Source: an uncultured Acidimicrobiales bacterium (GTDB taxonomy: Bacteria > Actinomycetota > Acidimicrobiia > Acidimicrobiales > CATQHL01). From it: a stretch of DNA of 64,000 nucleotides. Location of the stretch: positions 1,005,931 to 1,069,930 of the forward strand of contig CATQHL010000001.1 in assembly GCA_958295925.1 (NCBI GenBank). The letters are read 5' to 3'. The notes below the pieces were generated by a model. The model saw nothing but the letters and a program-made list of their open reading frames with translations. It was not told the origin of the DNA and did not search any database. Shown piece by piece: positions 34,401-41,752 of the stretch (position 1 is its first letter; the number at the start of each line of letters is the position of its first letter). The position numbers and the translations under genes are program-made.

Positions 34401-35045
34401 GACGGCCCCGGCTCCTGGGAACTGCTGATCAGCGGCGCAGCGACATACACCCCCGGATTCTTCGACTACTGCCGCTCCGACACCATCACCGACAGGGACA
34501 AGGCGGACCTGCACGCAATCTACAGCCCGGACGCGTTCACAGCAAACGACATTTATGTTGTATCAGAAGATGATGGGGATCATTGGTACTTCAGGGTCGG
34601 CTACCCTCCCTCCGATACCGGCGCGCCGGAGGTTTACGCCACCCACAGATGGATTGTGATGCATCGGCCAGCCGGGGGCACGGGCGCTTACACCCCTCTG
34701 CGCAAGGACACAGCCGGGACGGGCGACGACTGGACCGACGGGGACCCCCTTGTGATTGAGATTGGCGATTTCATCGATAACAAGAACGGCGTCGCCTCCC
34801 AGCCCCTGACGCTTGTCTCGGTTGATTTGAACGAGTGCGTCTATGAACCCATCCGCGGGCACGAGTTCGTCGTCGTTGGTTTGACCCGCGGCGACCCCGG
34901 GGTGGACTCCAGCCGCCTGGTGGGGACGCGGGGCTCCGTCGTGCGCCTGGATCTCAACGACAGGCAGGGGCTGCTCAACTGGACGCTGGGGGAGCCCTCA
35001 AGCCCCGTGACGCTGCCGAGCAGCGGGGCGAGAACATGCCCCTAA
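31494..35045 (+). CDS. large modular surface protein: Cys-rich repeats, Thr-rich stalk, FnIII, zinc metalloprotease
   Basis: A 1183-residue protein. Residues 1-95 are Arg/Ser/Gly-rich, followed by one hydrophobic segment (about 100-125), which may be a late signal anchor. Residues about 240-366 hold five CSPRGxPTSC-type repeats; 382-582 hold YTCxxGWxxSGSTC repeats of up to 29 residues; about 604-642 are Thr runs around a Pro stretch. A fibronectin III domain follows (about 671-779), then a protease-like domain with HEIGHFLGLDD at 931-941, the HExxHxxGxxD zinc motif seen in snapalysin-like metzincins. No obvious Met-turn is visible. The last 38 residues (GSVVRLDLNDRQGLLNWTLG onward) recur downstream as fragments. 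Its stop overlaps the next gene by ten bases. No exact homologue is recognised. Confidence 0.85.
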   Translation: MHSGGRTFSDRLDNLLRCVEPGDSPAARASAKRASGSVAGSRKSGSSCAASSSRAGKHPSSGRPGGKRSGSGARRRGGGRGGGRGRVWRRRVWVLRRCCGAGVSCVLSLLLFSMAVAGAAVLGAGEAADEPPSPPPGEMFAASGGAGSPASSSASCPVGYTFRPSSLSCVRVQTRAASLACPSGSSVVSLGMVTAWACRVDHGAASVSYSCAQGTLVTVASGALWALACKITASRGESKSASASCSPRGSPTSCRYTELVSARRTQSATASCSPSGTPTSCRYTQLVSSRQTQSATASCSPRGTPTSCRYTQLVSSRQTRSASASCSPRGSPTSCSYLVRLSSSASASCSPRGFPTSCRYTTISTRSASVSYIPPAAFVYSCASGWSRSGSTCYKYVTRYGTLSYTCASGWVRSGSTCYKYVTRYGTLSYTCTPGWSLSGSTCSRTATRTVTRYGTLSYTCTPGWSLSGSTCSRTATRTVTRYGTLSYTCTPGWSLSGSTCSRTATRTVIRYGSLSYSCASGWVLSGSTCSRTVTAVSYKAPAASSSCVTGSLSGGRCHSWVAPVKACPTGWSLSGSTCSRTLTTSPAYTYTCPAGKTLKGTRCHTTTTTTTTTTTTTAAAPKPPPPPPAATTTTTTTTTTTTAGVSPELKVNPQAMTCSVGLIWLPSSACVPVNPPGAPWSVSLYPTPGGFKVYWRAPASIGHSQASIRRYNVEWVPLLGPPPFALVVGADVAGGGAFLKYEITGLTDGAEYRIQVRATNSGGLSTPSASTTRTVKSPSTAGWQPYRLNDWGAARFNEAFARGEILMVCARSADTAFGGRVSDAVDAWNDALKPAGSDFRDVFTYAGRYTTDTDCGEVENTSRGILIDPRGTSDIAVMDYRTNHADARCPLLGCAITAPPGTTYDKGYGPPLVTGSVTQILGLSENVFRHEIGHFLGLDDYGYECAWEFAETPPSRRRARVPSLYSYSDGPGSWELLISGAATYTPGFFDYCRSDTITDRDKADLHAIYSPDAFTANDIYVVSEDDGDHWYFRVGYPPSDTGAPEVYATHRWIVMHRPAGGTGAYTPLRKDTAGTGDDWTDGDPLVIEIGDFIDNKNGVASQPLTLVSVDLNECVYEPIRGHEFVVVGLTRGDPGVDSSRLVGTRGSVVRLDLNDRQGLLNWTLGEPSSPVTLPSSGARTCP
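32781..33041 (+). repeat. three 87-bp tandem repeats in the Cys-rich region
   Basis: Units beginning at 32781, 32868 and 32955 are identical over almost all of their 87 bases and encode 29-residue modules starting YTCTPGWSLSGSTCSRTATR. The near-perfect DNA identity points to recent expansion. Less similar units flank them on both sides. Confidence 0.9.
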
Positions 35046-37237
35046 CCCGCGGACAGTTTTGCGCCGCGTTGTCCGGGGCCGGGCGGGCAGGCGGGTTTCG
35101 GGTCTGGGCTGCCTGCGGGCTGACGGTCCTCCTGGCCTGCTCCCCCGGCGGCGCGGGGGCCAGCACAAGCACCGATCCGCTCTCAAGCACCGGTTTGGTG
35201 GTGGAGGCGCCTGGCGCCGGCGGGGAACCCGGCGCCGGCGTAGTCGACTCCCCGAGGGCCAGGCCTCCGCCCCCGCCGCCTTCCCCCGCGCCGTCGCCCG
35301 CTGAGTCGCCGGCTGCATCCACGCCGCCGCCGCCTTCTTCGGCGCCGGGCGGGCCCGCCCGGCCAGTCGCCACGACCGGGCCGCCGGCCGCCGCCGACGG
35401 GGTGGAGGCTGCCCCGCCTGGGGTGGCGGGTTTCGTGGGGGTGTCCGCCGGTTGGGGTTACACGTGCGGGCTGCGGGTAGGCGGCGAAGTGGAGTGCTGG
35501 CGCTGGGGGGCCGGCTCCACGCCGTTCGACTGGGAGAAGCGGACAGGGGGATGGAGCGACGACCCGGCTTCCGATGAGGCCCCCGGCGGGGCGTTCACGC
35601 AGGTCGACGCCGGGAAGGAGAACGCCTGCGGGCTCCGGCCCTCCGGCGCGGTGGAGTGCTGGGGCCGGAACCCCATTGTGGCGGACCCACCAGGCGGCGT
35701 GTTCGTCGACGTGAGCGTCGGCATCGAGCACGCCTGCGGCGTCCGCCCCTCAGGGGCGCTGCAGTGCTGGGGTTCCTCCACCCCCGACCGGCCTGCCACC
35801 ATGCCGCCCAGCGGGGTGTTCGCCGCCCTGACAGCCGGGGACGGCTACAGGAGTGTCTACGCGAGCACCTTCATGTGCGGGCTGCGGCGGGGGGGCGCAG
35901 TGGAGTGCTGGGGGACGGGCTTCACCGCCCCCAGCAGGGAGCGGGGGGGTGAGATGGTCCAGCCCCCCGGCGGCGCGTTCACGCAGGTGTCCGCGGGGAA
36001 GGGCCGCCACGTCTGCGGGCTGCGGCCAGGCGGGGCGGTGGAGTGCTGGGCGGACCTGCCGGAGCCGGATTACGAGGGGGCCAGGAGCGGCCTCTACCTC
36101 GTCCCCCCGGGGGGCGTGTTCACGCTGATCTCCGTCGGGTGGGGTGACTTCGCCTGCGGGCTGCGGCCAGGCGGGGAGGCCGAGTGCTGGAGCAACGGCA
36201 GGAACAGGATCGCCCCAGCGCCGGAGGGAGAGTACACAGCACTGAGAATCACCAATATGAGAGCCTGCGCCGCCAGGGTTGAGGGTGGGGTCACGTGCTG
36301 GGGGATAGAAACCGGCGATTCGCAGCTGATATGGGAGGGGCTGCGTTTCACCGAACTCACAGGGGGCAGGTCGCACATGTGCGGCCTGCTCGCCGGCGGG
36401 TCGGTGGAATGCCGGGAGTGGGGCACCGACGAGTTCGGGGCGTCCAAGCCCCCGGGCGGCGCGTTCACCGCCATCACAGCCAGCAACGGCCACACCTGCG
36501 GGCTGCGCCCGACGGGGCAGGCTGAATGCTGGGGCCGCGGCGAGGACGGGGAATCCTCACCGCCCGGCGGCGTGTTCACCCACATCACCGCCGCCAACCG
36601 CTACACCTGCGGCATACGAACCTCAGGGCGGGCGGAATGCTGGGGCCAGCAAGCCCTGCAAGGCAAGAACCTCCCCCCCGTCGGGCGGTTCGCCTCCGTG
36701 AACGCGGGCTGGGGCGGCTACCAGGAATACTTCCAAGCGGCAGGCGGGAAGGTGCCGGGCGTGACATGGGACTGGGGCCACTCATGCGGGCTGCGCGCAG
36801 ACGGCGCCGCCGCGTGCTGGGGCCAGAGAGGCGTCTACTCCGGCGGCAGGTACCACGGCCCAGCGTTCCCCACCCCCGGGGGCGTGTTCACAGACGTCCA
36901 GGCAGGCAAGTTCCACGCCTGCGGCCTGCGCGAGGACGACACAATCGAATGCTGGGAAAGAGGAACCGAAACAGACAAGCGCAGCACCAGCGGCGGCTAC
37001 ACCCAACTCTCAGTAGGCGGCACCCACACCTGCGGCATCCACGCAACAGGCGAAATCGAATGCTGGACCTACGAACCAGAGCCGCCGTCAATCATACAAA
37101 CAGGCCCCTACACCGCCGTCAGTGCAGGCTACAACCACCAATGCGGCATCCGCGACACCGGCGAAATCGAATGCTGGGACTACCTAATACCCGACCCCGA
37201 CGCATGGCTGGAACAGACATACACCCCAAACCCATAA
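35036..37237 (+). CDS. RCC1-like double-propeller lipoprotein (copy 1)
   Basis: A 733-residue secreted protein. The N terminus has a signal segment (WAACGLTVLLACSPGGAG) with a likely acylated Cys, then about 90 residues of Pro/Ala/Gly-rich spacer. The rest is 14 repeats of the form HxCGLRxxGxVECWG joined by PPGGxFTxVSAG, the RCC1_2 pattern. Seven such blades make one propeller, so 14 suggests two. Each blade has a Cys pair spaced by about ten residues, likely a disulfide outside the cell. Eukaryotic RCC1 function (Ran exchange) should not be inferred. The start ATG 35036 overlaps the protease gene's stop. A near-identical copy follows at 37464. Confidence 0.9.
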   Translation: MPLTRGQFCAALSGAGRAGGFRVWAACGLTVLLACSPGGAGASTSTDPLSSTGLVVEAPGAGGEPGAGVVDSPRARPPPPPPSPAPSPAESPAASTPPPPSSAPGGPARPVATTGPPAAADGVEAAPPGVAGFVGVSAGWGYTCGLRVGGEVECWRWGAGSTPFDWEKRTGGWSDDPASDEAPGGAFTQVDAGKENACGLRPSGAVECWGRNPIVADPPGGVFVDVSVGIEHACGVRPSGALQCWGSSTPDRPATMPPSGVFAALTAGDGYRSVYASTFMCGLRRGGAVECWGTGFTAPSRERGGEMVQPPGGAFTQVSAGKGRHVCGLRPGGAVECWADLPEPDYEGARSGLYLVPPGGVFTLISVGWGDFACGLRPGGEAECWSNGRNRIAPAPEGEYTALRITNMRACAARVEGGVTCWGIETGDSQLIWEGLRFTELTGGRSHMCGLLAGGSVECREWGTDEFGASKPPGGAFTAITASNGHTCGLRPTGQAECWGRGEDGESSPPGGVFTHITAANRYTCGIRTSGRAECWGQQALQGKNLPPVGRFASVNAGWGGYQEYFQAAGGKVPGVTWDWGHSCGLRADGAAACWGQRGVYSGGRYHGPAFPTPGGVFTDVQAGKFHACGLREDDTIECWERGTETDKRSTSGGYTQLSVGGTHTCGIHATGEIECWTYEPEPPSIIQTGPYTAVSAGYNHQCGIRDTGEIECWDYLIPDPDAWLEQTYTPNP

Positions 37238-37355
37238 ACACGACACACCAAACGCCCCCAAGCAGGCAACACGCACACCCAAGCCCCAGGGGAAAGCCCC
37301 CGGAGAAACGGGTCCGAGGAGGAAGCGGCGGCGGGCCGCACCCGACGGGGAGGAC
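37238..37355 (+). other. conserved 3' element after RCC1-like gene (copy 1)
   Basis: Starts right after the TAA. It contains an A/C-rich opening, CAACACGCACACC, a CCCG-GAGAAA-CGGG hairpin and GCGGGCCGCACCCGACGGGG. The same order and most bases recur after the other two RCC1-like genes. It may be a terminator or RNA-processing element; no T-run is present. Confidence 0.75.
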
Positions 37356-37473
37356 GCGGGGCTCCGTAGTGCGCCTGGATCTCGACGACAGGCAGGGGCT
37401 GCTCAACTGGACGCTGGGGGAGCCCTCAAGCCCCGTGACGCTGCCGAACAGCGGGGCGAGAACATGCCCCTAG
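37351..37473 (+). pseudogene. duplicated 3' tail of the metalloprotease gene (copy B)
   Basis: About 120 bases nearly identical to 34923-35045, encoding GSVVRLDLDDRQGLLNWTLG and the ending SGARTCP with a stop. The rest of the protease gene is absent. The fragment came along as the left part of the duplicated RCC1 unit and still overlaps the next RCC1-like start. Confidence 0.9.
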
Positions 37474-39674
37474 CCCGCGGGCAGCCAGGCGCCGGGCCGC
37501 GTAGAGGGGCCGCTTTGTCCGGGGCCGGGCGGGCAGGCGGGCTTCGGGTCTGGGCTGCCTGCGGGCTGGCGGTCCTCCTGGCCTGCTCCCCCGGCGCGGG
37601 GGCCAGCACAAGCACCGATCCGCGCTCAAGCGCAGGTTTGGGGGTGGAGGCGACCGCCCCCGGCGGGGAACCCGGCGCCGGCGTAGTCGAATCCCCGAGG
37701 GCCAAGCCGCCGCCGCCTTCCCCCGCGCCGCCGCCCGCTGAGCCGCCGGCTGCTTCCTCGCCGCCGCCGCCTTCTTCGGCGCCGGGCGGGCCTGCCCCGC
37801 CAGTCGCCACGACCGGGCCGCCGGCCGCCGCCGGCGGGGTGGAGGCTGCCCCGCCTGGGGTGGCGGGTTTCGTGGGGGTGTCCGCCGGTTGGGGTTACAC
37901 GTGCGGGCTGCGGGCAGGCGGCGCGGTGGAGTGCTGGCGCTGGGGGGCCGGCTCCACGCCGTTCGACTGGGAGAAGCGGACAGGGGGGTGGAGCGACGAC
38001 CCGGCTTCCGATGGGGCCCCCGGCGGGGCGTTCACGCAGGTCGACGCGGGGAGGGAGAACGCCTGCGGACTCCGACCCTCAGGCGCGGTGGAGTGCTGGG
38101 GCCGGAACCCCATTGTGGGGGACCCCCCAGGCGGCGTGTTCGTCGACGTGAGCGTCGGCATCGAGCACGCCTGCGGTGTCCGCCCCTCAGGGGCGCTGCA
38201 GTGCTGGGGGTCCTCCACCCCCGACCGGCCTGCCACCATGCCGCCCAGCGGGGTGTTCACCGCCCTTACAGCCGGGGACGGCTACAGGAGCGGCGTCGCC
38301 AGCGGCTTCATGTGCGGGCTGCGGCGGGGAAGCGCGGTGGAGTGCTGGGGGACGGGCTTCACCGCCCCCAGCAGGTCGTCGGGGGGGGAGATGATCCAGC
38401 CCCCCGGCGGCGTGTTCACGCAGGTGTCCGCCGGGAGGGGCCGCCACGTCTGCGGGCTGCGCACCTCGGGGCGGGTGGAGTGCTGGGCGGACCTGCCGCC
38501 GCCGGAGTACGGGGCCACGAGCCGCCTCTACCTTGTCCCCCCGGGGGGCGTGTTCACGCTGATCTCCGTCGGGTGGGGTGACTACGCCTGCGGGCTGCGG
38601 CCAGGCGGGGAGGCCGAGTGCTGGAGCAACGGCAGGAACAGGATCATCCCCGCGCCGGAAGGGAAGTACACAGCACTGAGAACCAAGAATATGGACGCCT
38701 GCGCCGCCAGGGTTGAGGGCGGGGTCACGTGCTGGGAAATAGACTACTACGATTCGGTGTTGATATGGGAGGGGCTGCGGTTCACCGAACTCGTGGGGGG
38801 CCGGAGGCACATGTGCGGCCTGCTCGCCGGCGGGTCGGTGGAGTGCCGGGAGCGGGGCGCCGACGAGTTCGGGGCGTCCAAGCCCCCTGGCGGCGTTTTC
38901 ACCGCCATCACAGCCAGCGACAGCCACACCTGCGGGCTGCGCCCGACGGGGGATGCGGAGTGCTGGGGCCGCGACGAGGACGGGGAATCCTCACCGCCCG
39001 GCGGCGTGTTCACCCACATCACCGCCGCCAACCGCCACACCTGCGGCATACGAACCTCAGGGAGCGTCGAATGCTGGGGCCAGCAAGCCCGGCAAGGCAA
39101 GAACCTCCCCCCCGTCGGGCGGTTCGCCTCCGTGAACGCGGGCTGGGGCGGCTACCAGGAATACCGCCAATCCTCCCCAGCAGGGAAGGACCCGGGCGTG
39201 ATATGGGACTGGGGGCACTCATGCGGGCTGCGCGCAGACGGCGCCGCCGCGTGCTGGGGCCAAAAAGTCGTCAAACCCAACGGCAGATACAGCGTCCCCG
39301 CGTTCCCCACCCCCGGGGGCGTGTTCACAGACGTCCAGGCAGGCAAGTTCCACGCCTGCGGCCTGCGCGAGGACAAGACAATCGAATGCTGGGCAACGGG
39401 AACCGAAACAGACAAGCGCATCACCAGCGGCGGCTACACCAAACTCTCAGTAGGCGGCACCCACACCTGCGGCATCCACGCAACAGGCGAAATCGAATGC
39501 TGGACCTACGAACCAGAACCGCCGTCAATCATACAAACAGGCCCCTACACCGCCGTCAGCGCAGGCTACAACCACCAATGCGGCATCCGCGACACCGGCG
39601 AAATCGAATGCTGGGACTACCTAATACCCGACCCCGACGCATGGCTGGAACAGACATACACCCCAAACCCGTAA
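37464..39674 (+). CDS. RCC1-like double-propeller lipoprotein (copy 2)
   Basis: A 736-residue tandem paralogue of the protein at 35036, with the same signal segment (AVLLACSPGAGA), Pro/Ala-rich spacer and 14 Cys-paired blades. Differences are concentrated in blade loops, for example near the segments after the fifth, seventh and eleventh blades, and a short insertion after the first 12 residues (GAGPRRGA). The ATG at 37464 sits in the same GAGAACATGCCCCTA context as copy 1, 2428 bases downstream. Surface-exposed ligand-binding or matrix function is the best guess. Loop divergence on a constant scaffold suggests selection for binding variation, although drift is also possible. Confidence 0.9.
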   Translation: MPLARGQPGAGPRRGAALSGAGRAGGLRVWAACGLAVLLACSPGAGASTSTDPRSSAGLGVEATAPGGEPGAGVVESPRAKPPPPSPAPPPAEPPAASSPPPPSSAPGGPAPPVATTGPPAAAGGVEAAPPGVAGFVGVSAGWGYTCGLRAGGAVECWRWGAGSTPFDWEKRTGGWSDDPASDGAPGGAFTQVDAGRENACGLRPSGAVECWGRNPIVGDPPGGVFVDVSVGIEHACGVRPSGALQCWGSSTPDRPATMPPSGVFTALTAGDGYRSGVASGFMCGLRRGSAVECWGTGFTAPSRSSGGEMIQPPGGVFTQVSAGRGRHVCGLRTSGRVECWADLPPPEYGATSRLYLVPPGGVFTLISVGWGDYACGLRPGGEAECWSNGRNRIIPAPEGKYTALRTKNMDACAARVEGGVTCWEIDYYDSVLIWEGLRFTELVGGRRHMCGLLAGGSVECRERGADEFGASKPPGGVFTAITASDSHTCGLRPTGDAECWGRDEDGESSPPGGVFTHITAANRHTCGIRTSGSVECWGQQARQGKNLPPVGRFASVNAGWGGYQEYRQSSPAGKDPGVIWDWGHSCGLRADGAAACWGQKVVKPNGRYSVPAFPTPGGVFTDVQAGKFHACGLREDKTIECWATGTETDKRITSGGYTKLSVGGTHTCGIHATGEIECWTYEPEPPSIIQTGPYTAVSAGYNHQCGIRDTGEIECWDYLIPDPDAWLEQTYTPNP

Positions 39675-39788
39675 ACACGACACACCAAACGCCCCCAAGC
39701 AGGCAACACGCACCCAAGCCCCAGGGGAAAGCCCCCGGAGAAACGGGTCCGAGGTGGGAAGCGGCGGCGGGCCGCACCCGACGAGAGG
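39675..39788 (+). other. conserved 3' element after RCC1-like gene (copy 2)
   Basis: Nearly identical to the element at 37238-37355, including the CCCG-GAGAAA-CGGG hairpin and the GCGGGCCGCACCCGACG block. It was probably duplicated along with the gene. Confidence 0.75.
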
Positions 39789-39908
39789 ACGAGGGGCTCC
39801 GTAGTGCGCCTGGATCTCGACGACAGGCAGGGGCTGCTCAACTGGACGCTGGGGGAGCCCTCAAGCCCCGTGACGCTGCCGAACAGCGGGGCGAGAACAT
39901 GCCCCTAG
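39786..39908 (+). pseudogene. duplicated 3' tail of the metalloprotease gene (copy C)
   Basis: The third copy of the protease gene's last 40 codons, differing by single bases from copy B. It is not attached to a protease gene and marks the end of the second duplicated unit. Confidence 0.88.
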
Positions 39909-39937
39909 CCCGCGGGCAGCCAGGCGCCGGGCCGCGA
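39899..39937 (+). pseudogene. stump of a third RCC1-like gene copy
   Basis: ATG 39899 and the next 12 codons (MPLARGQPGAGPR) match copy 2 exactly, then homology ends at CCGGGCCGCG and unrelated sequence follows. A third tandem copy has therefore been lost by deletion, or the amplification broke off here. Confidence 0.88.
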
Positions 39938-40100
39938 TGTATCCACACGGCATCACTTCCAGATGGCCTCAGAGCAGGATAATAGCCACTAAGTAGGACT
40001 GCTAACGCCCTGCACCTGCAGCGGTCTTGAGACGCTGTTTGTGTCTGGTTGCGTGTTTGCGTATTATTTGGTTTGGGTTGGCGGATTCGGAGGATTGGTT
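39938..40100 (+). other. intergenic leader before the PhyH gene
   Basis: About 160 bases after the truncated RCC1 copy. The last 70 bases are 81% G+T. I see no certain promoter hexamers. The ribosome site GGAGGA lies at the 3' end, about six bases before the chosen TTG. Confidence 0.4.
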
Positions 40101-41081
40101 TTGGCACTTGTAGCGACTTTGGAGCAGAAGCGGGAGGTCGACGAGTTCGGCTTCACTGTCATTGAGCGCTTCCTGGATGAGGGGGAGGTGCGGGAACTCT
40201 CTGAGGCTTTCGACGAGGTGGGGGCGCGGCTGCGGGGCAGGCTCGGCAAGGGGGCGCACGAGTACCTGAGCCTGCGCAACGCGATCATCCACCACCCGGC
40301 CTTCCTCGACCTCGTCGACAGGGAGGACATCCTGAGCTACGTGGTGGACATAGTCGGCTGGAATGTCCAGAACCGGGACAGCGTGGCGCTGTGGACCCCG
40401 CCGCAGCCGGGCAGGCACCCCTCCAAGCTCTCGCTGGGCTGGCACTTCGACTACGAGGAGGAGTTCACCGGCCTGACCGGCGAGTTCCCCATGCCCCTGC
40501 TGGACTTCAAGGTGGGCTGGTACGTCTCCGACACCAGGGAGGATGGCCACGCCACGATCCTCTTCGTGCCAGGCAGCCACCGCTGGCCCCCCGCCCGGCG
40601 GGCGCGGTGGCGCCACGACCTCGACCCCGGCGACATCCACGAACTCCGCGTCCCGCCCGGCAGCGTGCTGCTCTGGCGGGGGACGCTGCTCCACAGCGCC
40701 TCCCCCAACCTCTCCAGGACAGAGCGGCGGGCAATTTACATTAGCTACGCCCCGCGCTGGCTAAGGCCGTCCGGCCACGTCCGCCAGCCCGCCGGGCTCA
40801 TTGAGCGGAGCGGCCCCGTGCGGCGCCAACTCCTTGGCGAGATCGGTGACCTCACGCACCCCCTGGGCAGGGACCCCGAGAACCAGCCCGACTCCCAGCA
40901 CTGGTTCGCACACGACTGGGGCACCGTCCCCCTCAAACAATGGGCCGAGCAACGCGCCGGAGACCCCCCCTACGACTGGGGCACCGGCCACGGCGCCCCC
41001 ACATGCAAAGGCCCCGACTACGCCTTCACCGAAAACACCGACCCCCGCAAAACCAGCGCCCCCGCAGAAGCCCAGCAGTAA
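40101..41081 (+). CDS. phytanoyl-CoA dioxygenase (PhyH) family protein
   Basis: A 326-residue Fe(II)/2-oxoglutarate oxygenase. The facial triad is visible: His115 and Asp117 in LGWHFDYEEE and distal His198 in TLLHSASPN, with an Arg-rich stretch after it for 2-oxoglutarate. I choose TTG 40101 because GGAGGA lies six bases upstream and homology begins soon after (DEFGFTVIERFLDEGEV). Earlier GTG starts have no ribosome site. The C-terminal 60 residues (Trp-, Pro- and Gly-rich) are not part of the core fold. It precedes a cupin by 20 bases, so they form a bicistron. Bacterial PhyH proteins hydroxylate many small molecules; the substrate is unknown. Confidence 0.88.
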   Translation: MALVATLEQKREVDEFGFTVIERFLDEGEVRELSEAFDEVGARLRGRLGKGAHEYLSLRNAIIHHPAFLDLVDREDILSYVVDIVGWNVQNRDSVALWTPPQPGRHPSKLSLGWHFDYEEEFTGLTGEFPMPLLDFKVGWYVSDTREDGHATILFVPGSHRWPPARRARWRHDLDPGDIHELRVPPGSVLLWRGTLLHSASPNLSRTERRAIYISYAPRWLRPSGHVRQPAGLIERSGPVRRQLLGEIGDLTHPLGRDPENQPDSQHWFAHDWGTVPLKQWAEQRAGDPPYDWGTGHGAPTCKGPDYAFTENTDPRKTSAPAEAQQ

Positions 41082-41101
41082 ACAGCAAAGAAGACCCCGC
41101 C

Positions 41102-41515
41102 ATGCCCACCCACGCCCCAAACACCAGCGCATCCAAGCCGTTCCTGATGACCAGGCACGACGGCGTCGGCTTCACCACCCCTGAGCCGCACCCCCGCCAC
41201 GTCAACGTCATCCTCTCCCCCATGCTCCAGGAAGGCCTGGGGGACTTCGCCGTAGGGCTCACCGAAGTGCCCGCAGGCGTGACAGGCGCCCGCCACAGCC
41301 ACCCCCACACAGCAGAAGTCTGGATGTTCATAGAAGGGCGCGGCCGCGCCGTCATCGGCGGGGAGGAGTTCTGCACCGCCCCGGGCTGCGTCGTCTACAC
41401 CCCGCCCGGCGTGGAGCACCAGTTCATCAACGACAGCGACGCCCCGGTGAGGCTCTACTTCCTCTACAGCCCCTCAGGCGCGGAGAAGCGCATCATAGAA
41501 AAACACTTCCGCTGA
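41102..41515 (+). CDS. single-domain cupin
   Basis: A 137-residue small barrel with both cupin motifs: GARHSHPHTAEVWMFIEGRG (three His and one Glu for metal) and PGCVVYTPPGVEHQF. It starts at ATG 41102 with no strong ribosome site, 20 bases after the PhyH stop, so coupling is likely. It may be a dioxygenase, isomerase or sugar-binding cupin acting with the PhyH enzyme. The last 76 bases are duplicated at 31315 as a scar, showing that this gene was involved in rearrangement of the island. Confidence 0.88.
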   Translation: MPTHAPNTSASKPFLMTRHDGVGFTTPEPHPRHVNVILSPMLQEGLGDFAVGLTEVPAGVTGARHSHPHTAEVWMFIEGRGRAVIGGEEFCTAPGCVVYTPPGVEHQFINDSDAPVRLYFLYSPSGAEKRIIEKHFR

Positions 41516-41525
41516 GAACCAGCGG
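41440..41525 (+). repeat. 86-bp direct repeat, right copy
   Basis: The intact source of the left copy at 31315-31400, covering the cupin 3' end, its TGA and the next ten bases. The two copies bracket 10.1 kb. Only one base differs (A versus G in the penultimate codons). Confidence 0.9.
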
Positions 41526-41644
41526 AATATTCCCAGGCCCGGGACACCTGGCTGCTGGGACACCTCCGGAGCCGACCCAAAGACCTGGACGCAGCGCACC
41601 TACACCGCAGGGGATCCCTGAAAGGGGCGCCAAGGAGCAGCTAG
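41525..41644 (+). pseudogene. possible gene remnant downstream of the cupin
   Basis: Right where the 86-bp repeat ends, a 39-codon open stretch without a start reads EYSQARDTWLLGHLRSRPKD and ends RRGSLKGAPRSS before TAG. It has coding-like composition but I recognise no family. It may be the tail of a lost gene or chance. Confidence 0.25.
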
Positions 41645-41752
41645 TGGCGGGCAGGGGAGCGCCGCGCTGTTTCCGTCCTTCAGCATTCGGTTTTTGTTCG
41701 TGTGAATCCGCTGTTTTCACGTTCCCGAATGTTTAGGGGGAGTTTGGGGGGT

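Noticed and set aside
35036..39674. RCC1-like proteins as Ran-type nucleotide exchange factors
   Set aside because: They have secretion signals, lipoboxes and disulfide-ready Cys pairs in each blade, so a cytosolic GTPase role is unlikely.
38729..39982. A 417-codon open frame in a second reading frame of the RCC1-like copy 2 gene
   Set aside because: It is Arg/Pro-rich with no domain and exists because the RCC1 repeats have a constant codon pattern; the same shadow occurs in the other two paralogues.
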